From NCBI GenBank assembly GCA_900549665.1, contig URPH01000005.1:39251-103250 (forward strand): DNA of 64,000 nt, written 5' to 3'. Position numbers and translations under genes: made by a program. A model generated the notes under the pieces. That model searched no databases and was not told where the DNA came from. It saw nothing but the letters and a program-made list of their open reading frames with translations. How positions within the stretch are numbered: the stretch's first letter is position 1; each line of letters opens with the position of its first letter. This DNA is from an uncultured Lachnospiraceae bacterium (GTDB lineage: Bacteria; Bacillota; Clostridia; Lachnospirales; Lachnospiraceae). This document shows, one piece after another, positions 39,907 to 48,751 of the stretch.

Positions 39907-40785
39907 CTACTCAATATTCTGAATTTGCTCTCTGACCTTTTCAATCTCAGTCTTTAATTCAATACCGCGGTTGGAAATTTCCAGATCTGTTGATTTGGAA
40001 AGAATGGTATTGGCTTCCCTGTTCATCTCCTGAACAATAAAATCCAGCTTGCGACCAATACTGCCACCCTCGATCAGGGTATTGCGGACCATCATAATGT
40101 GGCTGCGCAGACGGACAATTTCCTCATCCACACAAATCTTGTCGGCAAATATAGTAACTTCCATCAAAAGTCTGTTTTCATCTATATTATTATCTTCTAA
40201 CAGGTCATGCACCTTTGCCAAAAGCTTTTCTTTGTATTCCTCGATAATCCCGGGTGAATTTTCCTCAATGTAATCCACTAAAGTCAACATGCCATCCAGC
40301 TTGCATACCAGATCATTTTTGAGATTCTCTCCCTCTTTTACGCGGGATTCAACAAATGCCTCACAGGCCTGTCTGACAGCTGCCTCCAAAACTTTCCAGA
40401 TACCCTCTTCATCAATTTCCTGTTCTTCCATACTGAACACTTCGGGATACCGGGACAAGGTTGATACACGGATATCATTTTCCAGCGAAAAGGTCTCTTC
40501 CATTTCCTTGAGATAGGCAAGATAAGACGCTGCCACATCCGGATGATATTTGACACTGACCGTCTGCTCTGATAAATCCTCATATGTGATATACACATCG
40601 ACCTTACCACGCTGAATATATTCTTTTAATAAATTCCGGATTGATGCTTCAAAGAAATTAAGCCTCTTCGGCATCTTGATATTGACGTCCAGATACCGGT
40701 GATTTACAGCCTTCATCTCAACGGTAATTTTGCGCTGACCTTCTGAAATCTCGCCTCTTCCGAAGCCAGTCATACTTTTTATCAT
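39907..40785 (-). CDS. YicC family protein (endoribonuclease-like)
   Basis: The start at 40785 (MIKSMTGFGRGEISEGQRKI) gives 292 aa. The N-terminal SMTGFGRGE and EMKAVNHRYLDVNIKMPKRL, and the C-terminal ELRSHIMMVRNTL-like and IVQEMNREANTILSKSTDLE motifs, define the YicC family (DUF1732 at the C-terminus). E. coli YicC has RNase activity linked to small-RNA decay. It is followed by gmk and rpoZ. The remA gene often found between yicC and gmk in Bacilli is absent. Confidence 0.92.
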   Translation of the reverse strand: MIKSMTGFGRGEISEGQRKITVEMKAVNHRYLDVNIKMPKRLNFFEASIRNLLKEYIQRGKVDVYITYEDLSEQTVSVKYHPDVAASYLAYLKEMEETFSLENDIRVSTLSRYPEVFSMEEQEIDEEGIWKVLEAAVRQACEAFVESRVKEGENLKNDLVCKLDGMLTLVDYIEENSPGIIEEYKEKLLAKVHDLLEDNNIDENRLLMEVTIFADKICVDEEIVRLRSHIMMVRNTLIEGGSIGRKLDFIVQEMNREANTILSKSTDLEISNRGIELKTEIEKVREQIQNIE

Positions 40786-40880
40786 GTTATCTTCGCTTTC
40801 TTTTCCTGCAACTATTTTCCCTATGTTGCACATTCCAATATATTATAAGCCACGTTAAAAAACTAGTCAAGTTTTACTGC

Positions 40881-42626
40881 TTATTCAGCCTGTTGTATTT
40901 TGGATATATCAGTATCCATTACCATTGAATAATTGGTGTAATAAACGACAAATCCCGGCTTGGCACCATTGGGCTTTTTCACATGCTTTTTTTGGATATA
41001 ATCCACTTCCACCTTGCCCTGTTCGGCACCCTTTGAAAAATGTGCGGCAAGCTTTGCGGCTTCTTCAAAGGTCCTATCCGGAAGCTCCTTCCCTTTACAC
41101 TTTACAATGACATGGGAGCCCGGCATTCCCTTGGCATGAAACCACCAGTCGCCGCCTTCCGCAAATTTAAACGTCAACTCATCATTCTGGAAGTTATTTT
41201 TGCCCACATACATATGGTAGCCGTCACTGCTGATAAAATGAAGTGGCTTGCTGATAAGCTTTACCTTCTTTCCGATATTTCTTTTGCGGATATATCCACT
41301 TTGTACCAGTTCTTCCCTTACCTGCATCAGATCATCCTCAGTCTTTGCCAGTTCCAGAGAAACCATAACGCTTTCCAGATAATCCAGTTCTTCTTTTGTC
41401 TCGGCACTCAGAGTCGACAAGGCCTCATAGGTACGTTTGAGTTTCCCATAACGGTCAAAATATTTTTGAGCATTTTCCATGGCTGTCAGCTCCGGATCAA
41501 GCGGAATCGTCAATTCCTGATTGTCATAATAATTGATTACCTTGATGGATTTATCCCCATCCTTAGCTTCATATCCATAGGTATGAAGCATTTCTCCGTA
41601 AATCCGGTATTTCTCTCTCTTCTGAGTATCCTTTAACTGATTGAGCTGCAGATCAAGCTTTTTGGCATTACGTTCAATCGCCGTCTGGATAATGTGACGC
41701 AGATCGACTGATTTTTGACGTATTCGGGTAACAGCACTTTTCTCTGCATAAAAAGACCTGAGCATCTGTGATACCGTTCCGCATCCGACCGTCCGGTATC
41801 CGGCAAAGCTTTTCATAGGAAAAACACCGTACTCTTTGGGGTTTTCCCCATCATAGATGATTTCCGGCTGAAATTCTTTTTGTAAAATCTTATGCCGGAG
41901 CTTTAAAAGCTCCTGAATAATACTCTCTTTTTCATGATCTTCCAGTGCAAGTGTCGGCTTATCCGAGTCCACTCCGGCATCATAACAGATTTCGGCTGAC
42001 ACAACCGGAGAAACTCCGGAAAAATACTGGTATATCATCTTTCCGACCGGTCTGCTTTTTTCCGACATTATGAAAAGAAATTTATCCTGCTCTTCCTTTT
42101 TGTCAAGCTGTAGTAAATCCGCCCTTTCCTCCAGTCCCGGAATAAAATAGGTCCGCCCCGGCAACACCTCGCGCACACTGCTGACCGCCTGGGAAATATG
42201 CTTCATGCTGTCAATGATCTTATCCCCATCCCGGAATATGATATTGCTGTATTTACCCATCAGCTCCACGGTCAAAATCTTGTGGCACAGATCTCCCATC
42301 TCATTCAGATGTTCGATTTTCATATGAACAACACGCTCTAGTCCCGGCTGTTCAATCTCCACAATTCTTCCATTCTGGATATGCTTCCTCAAAAGCATAC
42401 AAAAATTTGGTGCCGTCATCGGACTTTTTTTATTTTCATCAGTCAGATACAGCAATGGCAGCGACGCATCTGAAGATATGATCAGACGATACTGTTCAGA
42501 ATTATTTTTGATCGTCAGCAGCAGCTCGTCCTTTTCCGGCTGTGCTATTTTATAAATCCTGCCACCGGTAAGCTCTTTTTGCAGTTCATTTACCAGTGCG
42601 GATATTGTAATTCCATCAAATGCCAT
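40881..42626 (-). CDS. rqcH: Rqc2/NFACT homolog RqcH (fibronectin-binding protein family)
   Basis: A 581-aa protein. NFACT-N (MAFDGITISALVNELQKEL, then GGRIYKIAQPEKDELLLTIK), central coiled coil (about 290-440) and NFACT-R domain near the C-terminus (HMYVGKNNFQNDELTFKFAE, WWFHAKGMPGSHVIVKCKGK) are in the right order. The DR motif is visible near DASLPLLYL-type strands. RqcH binds stalled 50S subunits and adds alanine tails for ribosome rescue. The old name as fibronectin-binding protein is probably a misnomer here. Confidence 0.93.
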   Translation of the reverse strand: MAFDGITISALVNELQKELTGGRIYKIAQPEKDELLLTIKNNSEQYRLIISSDASLPLLYLTDENKKSPMTAPNFCMLLRKHIQNGRIVEIEQPGLERVVHMKIEHLNEMGDLCHKILTVELMGKYSNIIFRDGDKIIDSMKHISQAVSSVREVLPGRTYFIPGLEERADLLQLDKKEEQDKFLFIMSEKSRPVGKMIYQYFSGVSPVVSAEICYDAGVDSDKPTLALEDHEKESIIQELLKLRHKILQKEFQPEIIYDGENPKEYGVFPMKSFAGYRTVGCGTVSQMLRSFYAEKSAVTRIRQKSVDLRHIIQTAIERNAKKLDLQLNQLKDTQKREKYRIYGEMLHTYGYEAKDGDKSIKVINYYDNQELTIPLDPELTAMENAQKYFDRYGKLKRTYEALSTLSAETKEELDYLESVMVSLELAKTEDDLMQVREELVQSGYIRKRNIGKKVKLISKPLHFISSDGYHMYVGKNNFQNDELTFKFAEGGDWWFHAKGMPGSHVIVKCKGKELPDRTFEEAAKLAAHFSKGAEQGKVEVDYIQKKHVKKPNGAKPGFVVYYTNYSMVMDTDISKIQQAE

Positions 42627-42740
42627 GGTTATTCTCCCTATAATAAAATCGTGTATTCCTCATGAAACAAGCTTCATCAGAAGATCACCCAAATACCATC
42701 AATGAGCTTTCTTCATCGGACTATCATTATCGGACAATAT

Positions 42741-43283
42741 TTATATAAGTTCCAGCTCAAACATCATAAATTCCCGCTCGCCAACAACTTCATAATACAT
42801 CTTCTGTGAACAGACATAATGAAAGCCTGCCTTCAAATAAAATTGTTCTGCAGCTTTGTTATGACCGATCACATCAAAATGGATTGCCTGTATACCGTTT
42901 TCTCGTGCATACTTTAACAATTCCTGTATAAAAACACTTCCAACACCCTGTCCTCTGTGATCATAATCAACAGCTAACGCATGCAAAATCCAAATCTTGT
43001 CTGTATCCCGGTCCGTAATCTGCCACGGTACACTTTTATATTCCTCGATCGCATCAAAATTGCAGACGGCGCAGGCAACGATTGAAGCATTTTCTTTCTC
43101 ATCATTCTCTTTTAAAAGAAACATCTGCCCTTGATCAATGCTTGTAGCAATCATTTCATCCGAAGGATGCTCTCCCTTTTTCCAGCCGGGAAATGATGGC
43201 TCTCCACTGCTTTTGTCTATTAAATTCCAGTATAGCTGTTTAATTGCATCAAAATCGGATGCAACCGCTTTTGTAAACTGCAT
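42741..43283 (-). CDS. GNAT family N-acetyltransferase
   Basis: The start at 43283 (MQFTKAVASDFDAIKQLYWN) follows AGGAG, giving 180 aa. The acetyl-CoA site is in LHALAVDYDHRGQGVGSVFI, with the conserved Arg/Gln-x-x-Gly-x-Gly loop, and AIHFDVIGHNKAAEQFYLKA supplies the later motif B. The substrate is not readable. It stands alone between rqcH and glgA and begins with its own promoter region shared with a glgA terminator. Confidence 0.88.
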   Translation of the reverse strand: MQFTKAVASDFDAIKQLYWNLIDKSSGEPSFPGWKKGEHPSDEMIATSIDQGQMFLLKENDEKENASIVACAVCNFDAIEEYKSVPWQITDRDTDKIWILHALAVDYDHRGQGVGSVFIQELLKYARENGIQAIHFDVIGHNKAAEQFYLKAGFHYVCSQKMYYEVVGEREFMMFELELI

Positions 43284-43318
43284 GATGTCAGCTCCTTGTG
43301 TTTTTATCATATCTTGCT

Positions 43319-43357
43319 AAAAAAAGGCATTTCCCCGGAAGCTCCGAAAAAATGCCC
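43319..43357 (-). terminator. Terminator of glgA
   Basis: Minus strand: GGCATTT (43356-43350) pairs with AAATGCC (43332-43326), followed by TTTTTTT. A CCGG-containing inner stem may extend it. Confidence 0.75.
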
Positions 43358-43374
43358 TTTCCTCTTATTTTTGA

Positions 43375-44820
43375 TTAACCAATCAGCCAGTCGTACATTT
43401 CCTGGTAGCTCTTTGCTGATACATTCCATGAGAAGTCAGCGGCCATTGCCCTGTCGATCATCTTGTTCCATTCGCGTTTTTTCTGATAGTAAATATACTT
43501 TGCATAGCGAATAGTAGCAAGCATCTCATGTGCATTGTAATTGGTAAAGCTAAATCCGGTTCCTGTGCTTTCGTATTCGTTGTACGGCTCTACAGTATCC
43601 TTTAATCCACCGGTTTCCCTTACGATCGGGATGGTGCCGTAACGAAGTGCCATTAACTGGCTGAGACCACAAGGCTCAAACAATGACGGCATCAAAAATG
43701 CGTCGGATGCTGCATAAATCTTGTGGGATAAAGCATCTGAATAATAAATATTGGCAGATACTTTGTTGTTGTATTTCCAGTCAAAATGCCGGAACATATT
43801 TTCATATCGCTCTTCACCTGTGCCCAGTACCACAATCTGTACATCTTCCTGGCACAGCTCATCCATAATATATGCAATCAGGTCAAAACCTTTTTGGTCT
43901 GTCAAACGGGAAACAATACCGATCATAAACTTCTTGTCATCCTGTTCCAGTCCAAGTTCTTCCTGCAGTGCTCTCTTATTTTTAATTTTTTCCTTGCGGA
44001 AATTCTTTGCATCATACGGAGCCACAATATTTTTATCTGTGGTCGGATTAAAATCATCATAGTCAATACCGTTGATAATACCACGAAGTGAATTGGCTCT
44101 GGCATTTAACAATCCATCCAGTCCTTCTCCATAAAATGCTGTCTTGATCTCTTCTGCATAGGTCGGAGAAACCGTTGTGACGGCATCTGCATATACAATA
44201 CCGCCCTTTAAAAGATTTGCATCCTTGTATGACTCTAATTTATCGGGAGTGAAAAAATAATCCGGCAATCCTGTAATGCTCTTCACATCCTTAACATTCC
44301 ATTTACCCTGAAATTTGAGATTGTGAATTGTCATAATGGATTTTATGCCGCGGAAAAACTCATTTCCCTGAAAACGTTCTTTTAAATAAACGGGAATCAG
44401 ACCTGTCTGCCAGTCATGACAGTGAATGATATCCGGTCTGAAACCGATCAACGGCAACGCTGATAATGCCGCTTTACTAAAGAACGCAAATTTGGTAATC
44501 TCTTCGAGAACATTATCGCTGTATATCTTGGCTCCGGTAAACATGGATTCGTTGTCAATAAAATAATATGTAATACCATCTACCTTTGCTTCTAAAACAC
44601 CGACATATTCACTCTTCCAGTTATAATCCATATAGAAATGTGTTCTATATTTCATCTTGTCTTTTAATTCCTGTTTGATACAAGAGTACTTGGGAATCAT
44701 GACCCTGATATCAAAGTATTCCTTGTCAATACATTTTGGCAGTGAACCGACCACATCGGCCAGACCTCCCGTTTTAATAAATGGAACACCCTCTGATGCC
44801 ACAAACAGAACATTTTTCAT
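43375..44820 (-). CDS. glgA: Glycogen synthase (ADP-glucose)
   Basis: A 481-aa GT5-family enzyme that adds glucose from ADP-glucose to glycogen. The substrate loop KTGGLADVVGSLPK, HCHDWQTGLIPVYLKERF, GIDYDDFNPTTDKNI, IVSRLTDQKGFDLI and the C-terminal EPCGLSQLMALRYGTIPIVR, ETGGLKDTV are all present. Length is typical. No other glg genes are adjacent, so it is a stand-alone copy next to a Spo0A-like regulator and an acetyltransferase. Confidence 0.96.
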   Translation of the reverse strand: MKNVLFVASEGVPFIKTGGLADVVGSLPKCIDKEYFDIRVMIPKYSCIKQELKDKMKYRTHFYMDYNWKSEYVGVLEAKVDGITYYFIDNESMFTGAKIYSDNVLEEITKFAFFSKAALSALPLIGFRPDIIHCHDWQTGLIPVYLKERFQGNEFFRGIKSIMTIHNLKFQGKWNVKDVKSITGLPDYFFTPDKLESYKDANLLKGGIVYADAVTTVSPTYAEEIKTAFYGEGLDGLLNARANSLRGIINGIDYDDFNPTTDKNIVAPYDAKNFRKEKIKNKRALQEELGLEQDDKKFMIGIVSRLTDQKGFDLIAYIMDELCQEDVQIVVLGTGEERYENMFRHFDWKYNNKVSANIYYSDALSHKIYAASDAFLMPSLFEPCGLSQLMALRYGTIPIVRETGGLKDTVEPYNEYESTGTGFSFTNYNAHEMLATIRYAKYIYYQKKREWNKMIDRAMAADFSWNVSAKSYQEMYDWLIG

Positions 44821-44918
44821 TGTATACCCTACCTCCGTTAGTTAGCTAAAATACCTCAAAATGTGTTAAACACACAAATTAGTATAACACGCTGACGGTT
44901 TTTTTTAAAGTAGCAATT

Positions 44919-45440
44919 TCAGTCGCGATACAGCAATCGTATCTTATCCGCAATCAAAGCAATAAATTCCGAATTGGTCGGTTTTCCTTTGCCGGTATTG
45001 ATCGTATAACCAAAAAGAGCATCCAGAGTTTCCATCTTTCCTCTGCTCCACGCCACCTCAATAGCATGTCTGATGGCACGCTCCACACGACTGGGTGTTG
45101 TCTCAAATTTTTTGGCAATCGACGGATACAGGATTTTTGTAATAGAATTCAGCATATCCATATCTTCAACAGACATCATGATTGCTTCTCTCAAATACTG
45201 ATATCCCTTGATGTGTGCCGGTACCCCCAGTTCATGGATCATATCCGTCACATCCCGTTCCAGATCCCTCTTTACCGGTGCTTTTACACTTCCTGTATTT
45301 ACAACTTGTACATCTTCCTCTTTTCCTGTGGCGGGAACCGTGATCATAATCTGAAATTCTTTATCCTGATTCAGTAAATTTTTAAGCATCTGATATACGC
45401 CTGCATTATCTTTCGTCATAACAACATTTCGTTGTTCCAT
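44919..45440 (-). CDS. Spo0A-like DNA-binding protein lacking a receiver domain
   Basis: The start at 45440 (MEQRNVVMTKDNAGVYQMLK) follows GGAGG by 7 nt, giving 173 aa. From about residue 65 it matches the C-terminal DNA-binding domain of Spo0A closely: IHELGVPAHIKGYQYLREAI, SITKILYPSIAKKFETTPSR, VERAIRHAIEVAWSRGKMET and the final GKGKPTNSEFIALIADKIRL. The usual N-terminal phosphoreceiver is missing; instead there are about 60 residues without the Asp-Asp-Lys pattern. It should still recognise 0A-box DNA, without phosphorelay control. It may be a second, constitutively active or differently regulated Spo0A-type factor. Confidence 0.85.
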   Translation of the reverse strand: MEQRNVVMTKDNAGVYQMLKNLLNQDKEFQIMITVPATGKEEDVQVVNTGSVKAPVKRDLERDVTDMIHELGVPAHIKGYQYLREAIMMSVEDMDMLNSITKILYPSIAKKFETTPSRVERAIRHAIEVAWSRGKMETLDALFGYTINTGKGKPTNSEFIALIADKIRLLYRD

Positions 45441-45590
45441 TTCAATCCCTCCATTCTTATGACATGAATTATAACAAACTGTCATTTTACGATTCAAGAC
45501 ACACTTATCGCAGAATATCTTTCCTTTCGCTATTCTTAAACAGGCATCGCACAAATGCGTTACTAATATCGTCACAATGATTCCAAAAAC

Positions 45591-45619
45591 AAAAAAATCG
45601 GTCGAAATAATCCGACCGA
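45591..45619 (-). terminator. Terminator of the SCP2-domain gene
   Basis: Minus strand: TCGGTCG (45619-45613) pairs with CGACCGA (45604-45598), 8-nt loop, followed by TTTTTTTG. Confidence 0.8.
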
Positions 45620-45648
45620 CTTTCTATAATACAAATATGTTTTACAAA

Positions 45649-46239
45649 TTATTTTGTCGCCTTTTTAGCAACATTCTTTTTTGCTGTTGCTACAGCGGCT
45701 TTCTTTGTCTCTGCTGTCACAGGCTTAACTTCTGCTTTTTTTACAGGCTCTGCTTTTTTTGCTGCAGGCTTTGCTTCTGCTTTTTTTACAGGCTCTGCTT
45801 TCTTTGCTGCAGGCTTTGCTTCTGCTTTTTTTACAGGCTCTGCTTTCTTTGCGGGAGCTTTCTTAGCTGCGGGTTTTGCTTCTGCCTTTTTAGCAGGTGC
45901 TTTTTTAGCTGCGGGTTTTTTCTTCAGGATCTCAACAAGCTCCAATGCTTTTTCTGCATCGCCGATAACAGCCAGTTCATTGTTGTCCAATGCTTCCTGA
46001 GGATATTTTTTACCATCCAGAATATCGGCAAACACGCCTACTGTAGACTGCAAAATCACATCTCTGTCAAAATATTCATAAGGCTCTACGGCTGCAGTTC
46101 CATCATTTAATTCAATATAAAATGCGCCTTCACCCTCACCGGTAATATTGATCTGTGCAGCAAGATGTCCTTTATATGCTTTTAAGTCGGCAGCTGCTAC
46201 AACATTTTTTGTATATGCAACAATTTCTTCATAAGTCAT
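45649..46239 (-). CDS. SCP2-domain protein with lysine/alanine-rich, histone H1-like tail
   Basis: A 196-aa protein. Residues 1-105 look like an SCP2 sterol-carrier-type fold (AAQINITGEGEGAFYIELND, YEYFDRDVILQSTVGVFADI, GDAEKALELVEIL). Residues about 107-196 are repeats of KKAPAKKAE and KKAEPVKKAEAKPAA units, as in histone H1-like or AlgP-type tails. The tail is highly positive and probably disordered. The tail repeats are 45 bp at the DNA level. In Clostridia SCP2-only proteins are common, while the basic tail is unusual and suggests nucleic-acid or polyanion binding. The role is unknown. Confidence 0.7.
   Translation of the reverse strand: MTYEEIVAYTKNVVAAADLKAYKGHLAAQINITGEGEGAFYIELNDGTAAVEPYEYFDRDVILQSTVGVFADILDGKKYPQEALDNNELAVIGDAEKALELVEILKKKPAAKKAPAKKAEAKPAAKKAPAKKAEPVKKAEAKPAAKKAEPVKKAEAKPAAKKAEPVKKAEVKPVTAETKKAAVATAKKNVAKKATK
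45743..45877 (-). repeat. 45-bp tandem repeat in the SCP2-protein gene
   Basis: Units beginning ACAGGCTC start at 45743, 45788 and 45833, exactly 45 bp apart. They encode 15-residue KKAEPVKKAEAKPAA units. Copy number is likely to vary between strains. Confidence 0.8.
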
Positions 46240-46390
46240 GAATCATTTCCTCCTTTTATCTTTTCAAGCTTAATTATATATTTGTCAAGAAAAATCGACA
46301 ATATACCTTTTAACTAAAAATAGACAGAATTACCATATTTTTCAATGCAATATATACATATCTGCCAATAAAACCGGCAACAGACAGCTA

Positions 46391-47614
46391 TCAGATATTG
46401 GTTCTTACAAGCTTTGGAGAATATCCGTTTTTTTCCAAAGCATCTATGATCTGCTGCTTATGTTCATGTCCAAATGCCTCAAGAGTGATGCGGAGTTCCA
46501 CCGCCGCATTCCGGTTAATGGAAACAAACTGATTATGCTCAAGCTTGATGACATTACCGCTTTCTTTGGCAATCACACCTGCCACACGTGACAATTCGCC
46601 CGGTCTGTCAGGAAGTAAAACAGAAACGGTAAAGATACGCTCTCTCATGATCAGTCCCTGCTGAACAACAGAAGACATCGTGATCACATCCATGTTTCCG
46701 CCACTTAAGATGCAGACCACCTTTTTACCCTTATCCTTTATCTGTTTTAAGGCAGCTACAGTCAGAAGTCCGGAATTTTCGACAATCATCTTGTGGTTTT
46801 CAACCATATCAAGAAAGGTTACAACCAGATCTTCATCATCTACGGTAATCACATCATCCAGATTTTTCTGAAGGTAAGGAAAGATATTGGAACCGGGAGT
46901 CTTAACCGCGGTACCATCTGCAATCGTATTAACTGAAGGCAATGTCGTAACTTTGCCATTTTTCAGGGACACCTGAAGACAGTTGGCACCGGCAGGTTCA
47001 ACACCAATTACCTTGATCTTTGGATTAAGCAGCTTGGCAAGCGTGGATACACCTGTCGCCAGACCACCACCGCCAACAGGCACTAAAATATAGTCAACCA
47101 AAGGAAGTTCTTTCACAATCTCCATGGCAATACTTCCCTGTCCGGTTGCAACTGCCGGATCATCAAACGGATGGATAAAAGTATAACCGTGCTCTTTTGC
47201 AAGCTCAAGGGCTTTTTCACAGGCCTCATCATACACATTGCCGTAGAGAACAACCTCTGCCCCATATCCCTTGGTGCGGTTAACTTTGATCAGCGGTGTC
47301 GTTGTAGGCATCACGATCACAGCCTTTGCGCCATATTTTTTAGCCGCATAAGCCACACCCTGTGCATGGTTTCCTGCGGAAGCGGTAATAATCCCCTTCT
47401 GACGTTCTTCCTCTGTCAGGGTACTCATTTTATAATAGGCACCTCTTACCTTATAAGCACCGGTAAACTGCATGTTTTCCGGTTTAAGGTATACCTTATT
47501 ACCGGTCTGGCCACTGAAATATTCGCTGTATACCAGATCTGTCGGAAGTGTGGCTTCCTTTACTTTTTCTGAAGCCTCTTCAAATTTTTCCAAAGTCAAC
47601 ATTTTGTCACTCAT
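46391..47614 (-). CDS. ilvA: Threonine ammonia-lyase with ACT-like domain
   Basis: A 407-aa PLP enzyme deaminating threonine to 2-oxobutyrate. PLP lysine in PENMQFTGAYKVRGAYYKM, phosphate-binding VPVGGGGLATGVSTLAK and the ILSGGNMDVITM region are standard. A C-terminal ACT-like domain (ERIFTVSVLLPDRPGELSRV, ALEAFGHEHKQQIIDALEK-like end) marks the short, roughly 400-aa type. It could be biosynthetic (IlvA) or catabolic (TdcB); no isoleucine-pathway neighbour settles it. It follows ftsY in the same direction after about 100 bp. Confidence 0.93.
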   Translation of the reverse strand: MSDKMLTLEKFEEASEKVKEATLPTDLVYSEYFSGQTGNKVYLKPENMQFTGAYKVRGAYYKMSTLTEEERQKGIITASAGNHAQGVAYAAKKYGAKAVIVMPTTTPLIKVNRTKGYGAEVVLYGNVYDEACEKALELAKEHGYTFIHPFDDPAVATGQGSIAMEIVKELPLVDYILVPVGGGGLATGVSTLAKLLNPKIKVIGVEPAGANCLQVSLKNGKVTTLPSVNTIADGTAVKTPGSNIFPYLQKNLDDVITVDDEDLVVTFLDMVENHKMIVENSGLLTVAALKQIKDKGKKVVCILSGGNMDVITMSSVVQQGLIMRERIFTVSVLLPDRPGELSRVAGVIAKESGNVIKLEHNQFVSINRNAAVELRITLEAFGHEHKQQIIDALEKNGYSPKLVRTNI

Positions 47615-47711
47615 AGCTCATCCCTCTTATACTACTTTTGTTGTGTTGTTATGTATTTGTTGCTGCCATTTTGGTTTCTTATCGTTTTATTATCATTTGA
47701 TACGGTAATCA

Positions 47712-48722
47712 TCATTCATTGTTTTCTGTCTCCGGCTTAACATCAAACAATGCGTCAATAAAGCTGTCGGCATCAAATTTCTGAAGATCATCGATGTGTT
47801 CACCAACCCCAATATATTTTACCGGAACATTCAGTTCTGACTGGATTGCCACGGCAATTCCGCCTTTGGCAGTTCCGTCAAGCTTGGTAATGATGATACC
47901 GGTCAGATCAGCAACCTGTGCAAATTCTCTTGCCTGATTTAGGGCATTCTGTCCGGTTGTACCATCAACGACAACCAGATTTTCACGATGCGCATTTGGA
48001 AATTCCCGATCTATAATGCGGTTCATCTTTTTAAGCTCTTCCATCAGGTTCTTTTTGTTGTGCAGTCTGCCTGCCGTATCACATAACAGTACGTCCACAT
48101 GTCTGGCTTTGGCTGCATTTACCGCATCATAAACCACACTGGCCGGATCCGCGCCCTCGCTTCCGCTGATGATGTCTACACCTGCCCGGTGCGCCCATTC
48201 TTCCAGCTGCTCAATGGCCGCCGCGCGGAAGGTATCTGCAGCTGCAAGTAAAACCTTACGTTTTTGATCTTTGAGCTTTCCTGCCAGCTTTCCGACAGAT
48301 GTGGTCTTACCGACACCGTTTACTCCGATCACAAGGATGACGGACTGTTCTGTCTCAAAATCATATGCCGTGCTTTCCACACGCATCTGTTCTTTCATAC
48401 TGTTGATCAAAAGCTGTTTGCAGGCAGCCGGCTCCTTGATATGCTGTTCCTTGACCTGCTCCTTTAATCTTTCGATGATATCGCTGGTCGCGTTGATACC
48501 GATATCTCCCATGATAAGGATTTCTTCCAACTCTTCATAAAAATCCTCATCGATATTGGAGAAGCCGCTGAAAACATTGTCAATACCATGAACAATATTG
48601 TTTCTGGTCTTTGCAAGTCCGGCTTTTAATCTTCCAAAAAAGCCGACCTTCTTTTCTGTATTTTCGCCGTCTAAAGCATCTTTGTTTTCATCAAGTGTCT
48701 GTTCTTCTTCGTATTTTTCCAT
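47712..48722 (-). CDS. ftsY: Signal recognition particle receptor FtsY
   Basis: A 336-aa NG-domain GTPase that docks SRP-ribosome complexes at the membrane. An acidic N-terminal tail (about 1-25) precedes the helical N domain (LKAGLAKTRNNIVHGIDNVF). G motifs are GVNGVGKTTSVGKLAGKLK, DTFRAAAIEQLEEWAHRAGV, DTAGRLHNKKNLMEELKK and TKLDGTAKGGIAVAI, ending VKYIGVGEHIDDLQKFDADS. It follows smc closely, as in most Firmicutes. The ylxM-ffh pair that often follows is not adjacent here. Confidence 0.97.
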   Translation of the reverse strand: MEKYEEEQTLDENKDALDGENTEKKVGFFGRLKAGLAKTRNNIVHGIDNVFSGFSNIDEDFYEELEEILIMGDIGINATSDIIERLKEQVKEQHIKEPAACKQLLINSMKEQMRVESTAYDFETEQSVILVIGVNGVGKTTSVGKLAGKLKDQKRKVLLAAADTFRAAAIEQLEEWAHRAGVDIISGSEGADPASVVYDAVNAAKARHVDVLLCDTAGRLHNKKNLMEELKKMNRIIDREFPNAHRENLVVVDGTTGQNALNQAREFAQVADLTGIIITKLDGTAKGGIAVAIQSELNVPVKYIGVGEHIDDLQKFDADSFIDALFDVKPETENNE

Positions 48723-48751
48723 GCATCAAACCCCCGGCATATTTTATTTGA

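Noticed and set aside
45743..45877. Possible CRISPR or minisatellite array
   Set aside because: The repeats are contiguous with no spacers and lie in frame inside a coding gene.
45577..46110. Cys/Phe-rich plus-strand frame of 177 aa
   Set aside because: It is the antisense of the Lys/Ala repeat tail of the SCP2 gene, and repeats every 45 bp for that reason.
46240..46390. Small gene or T-box near threonine ammonia-lyase
   Set aside because: The interval is AT-rich with no open frame, no T-box sequence and lies downstream of the lyase gene.
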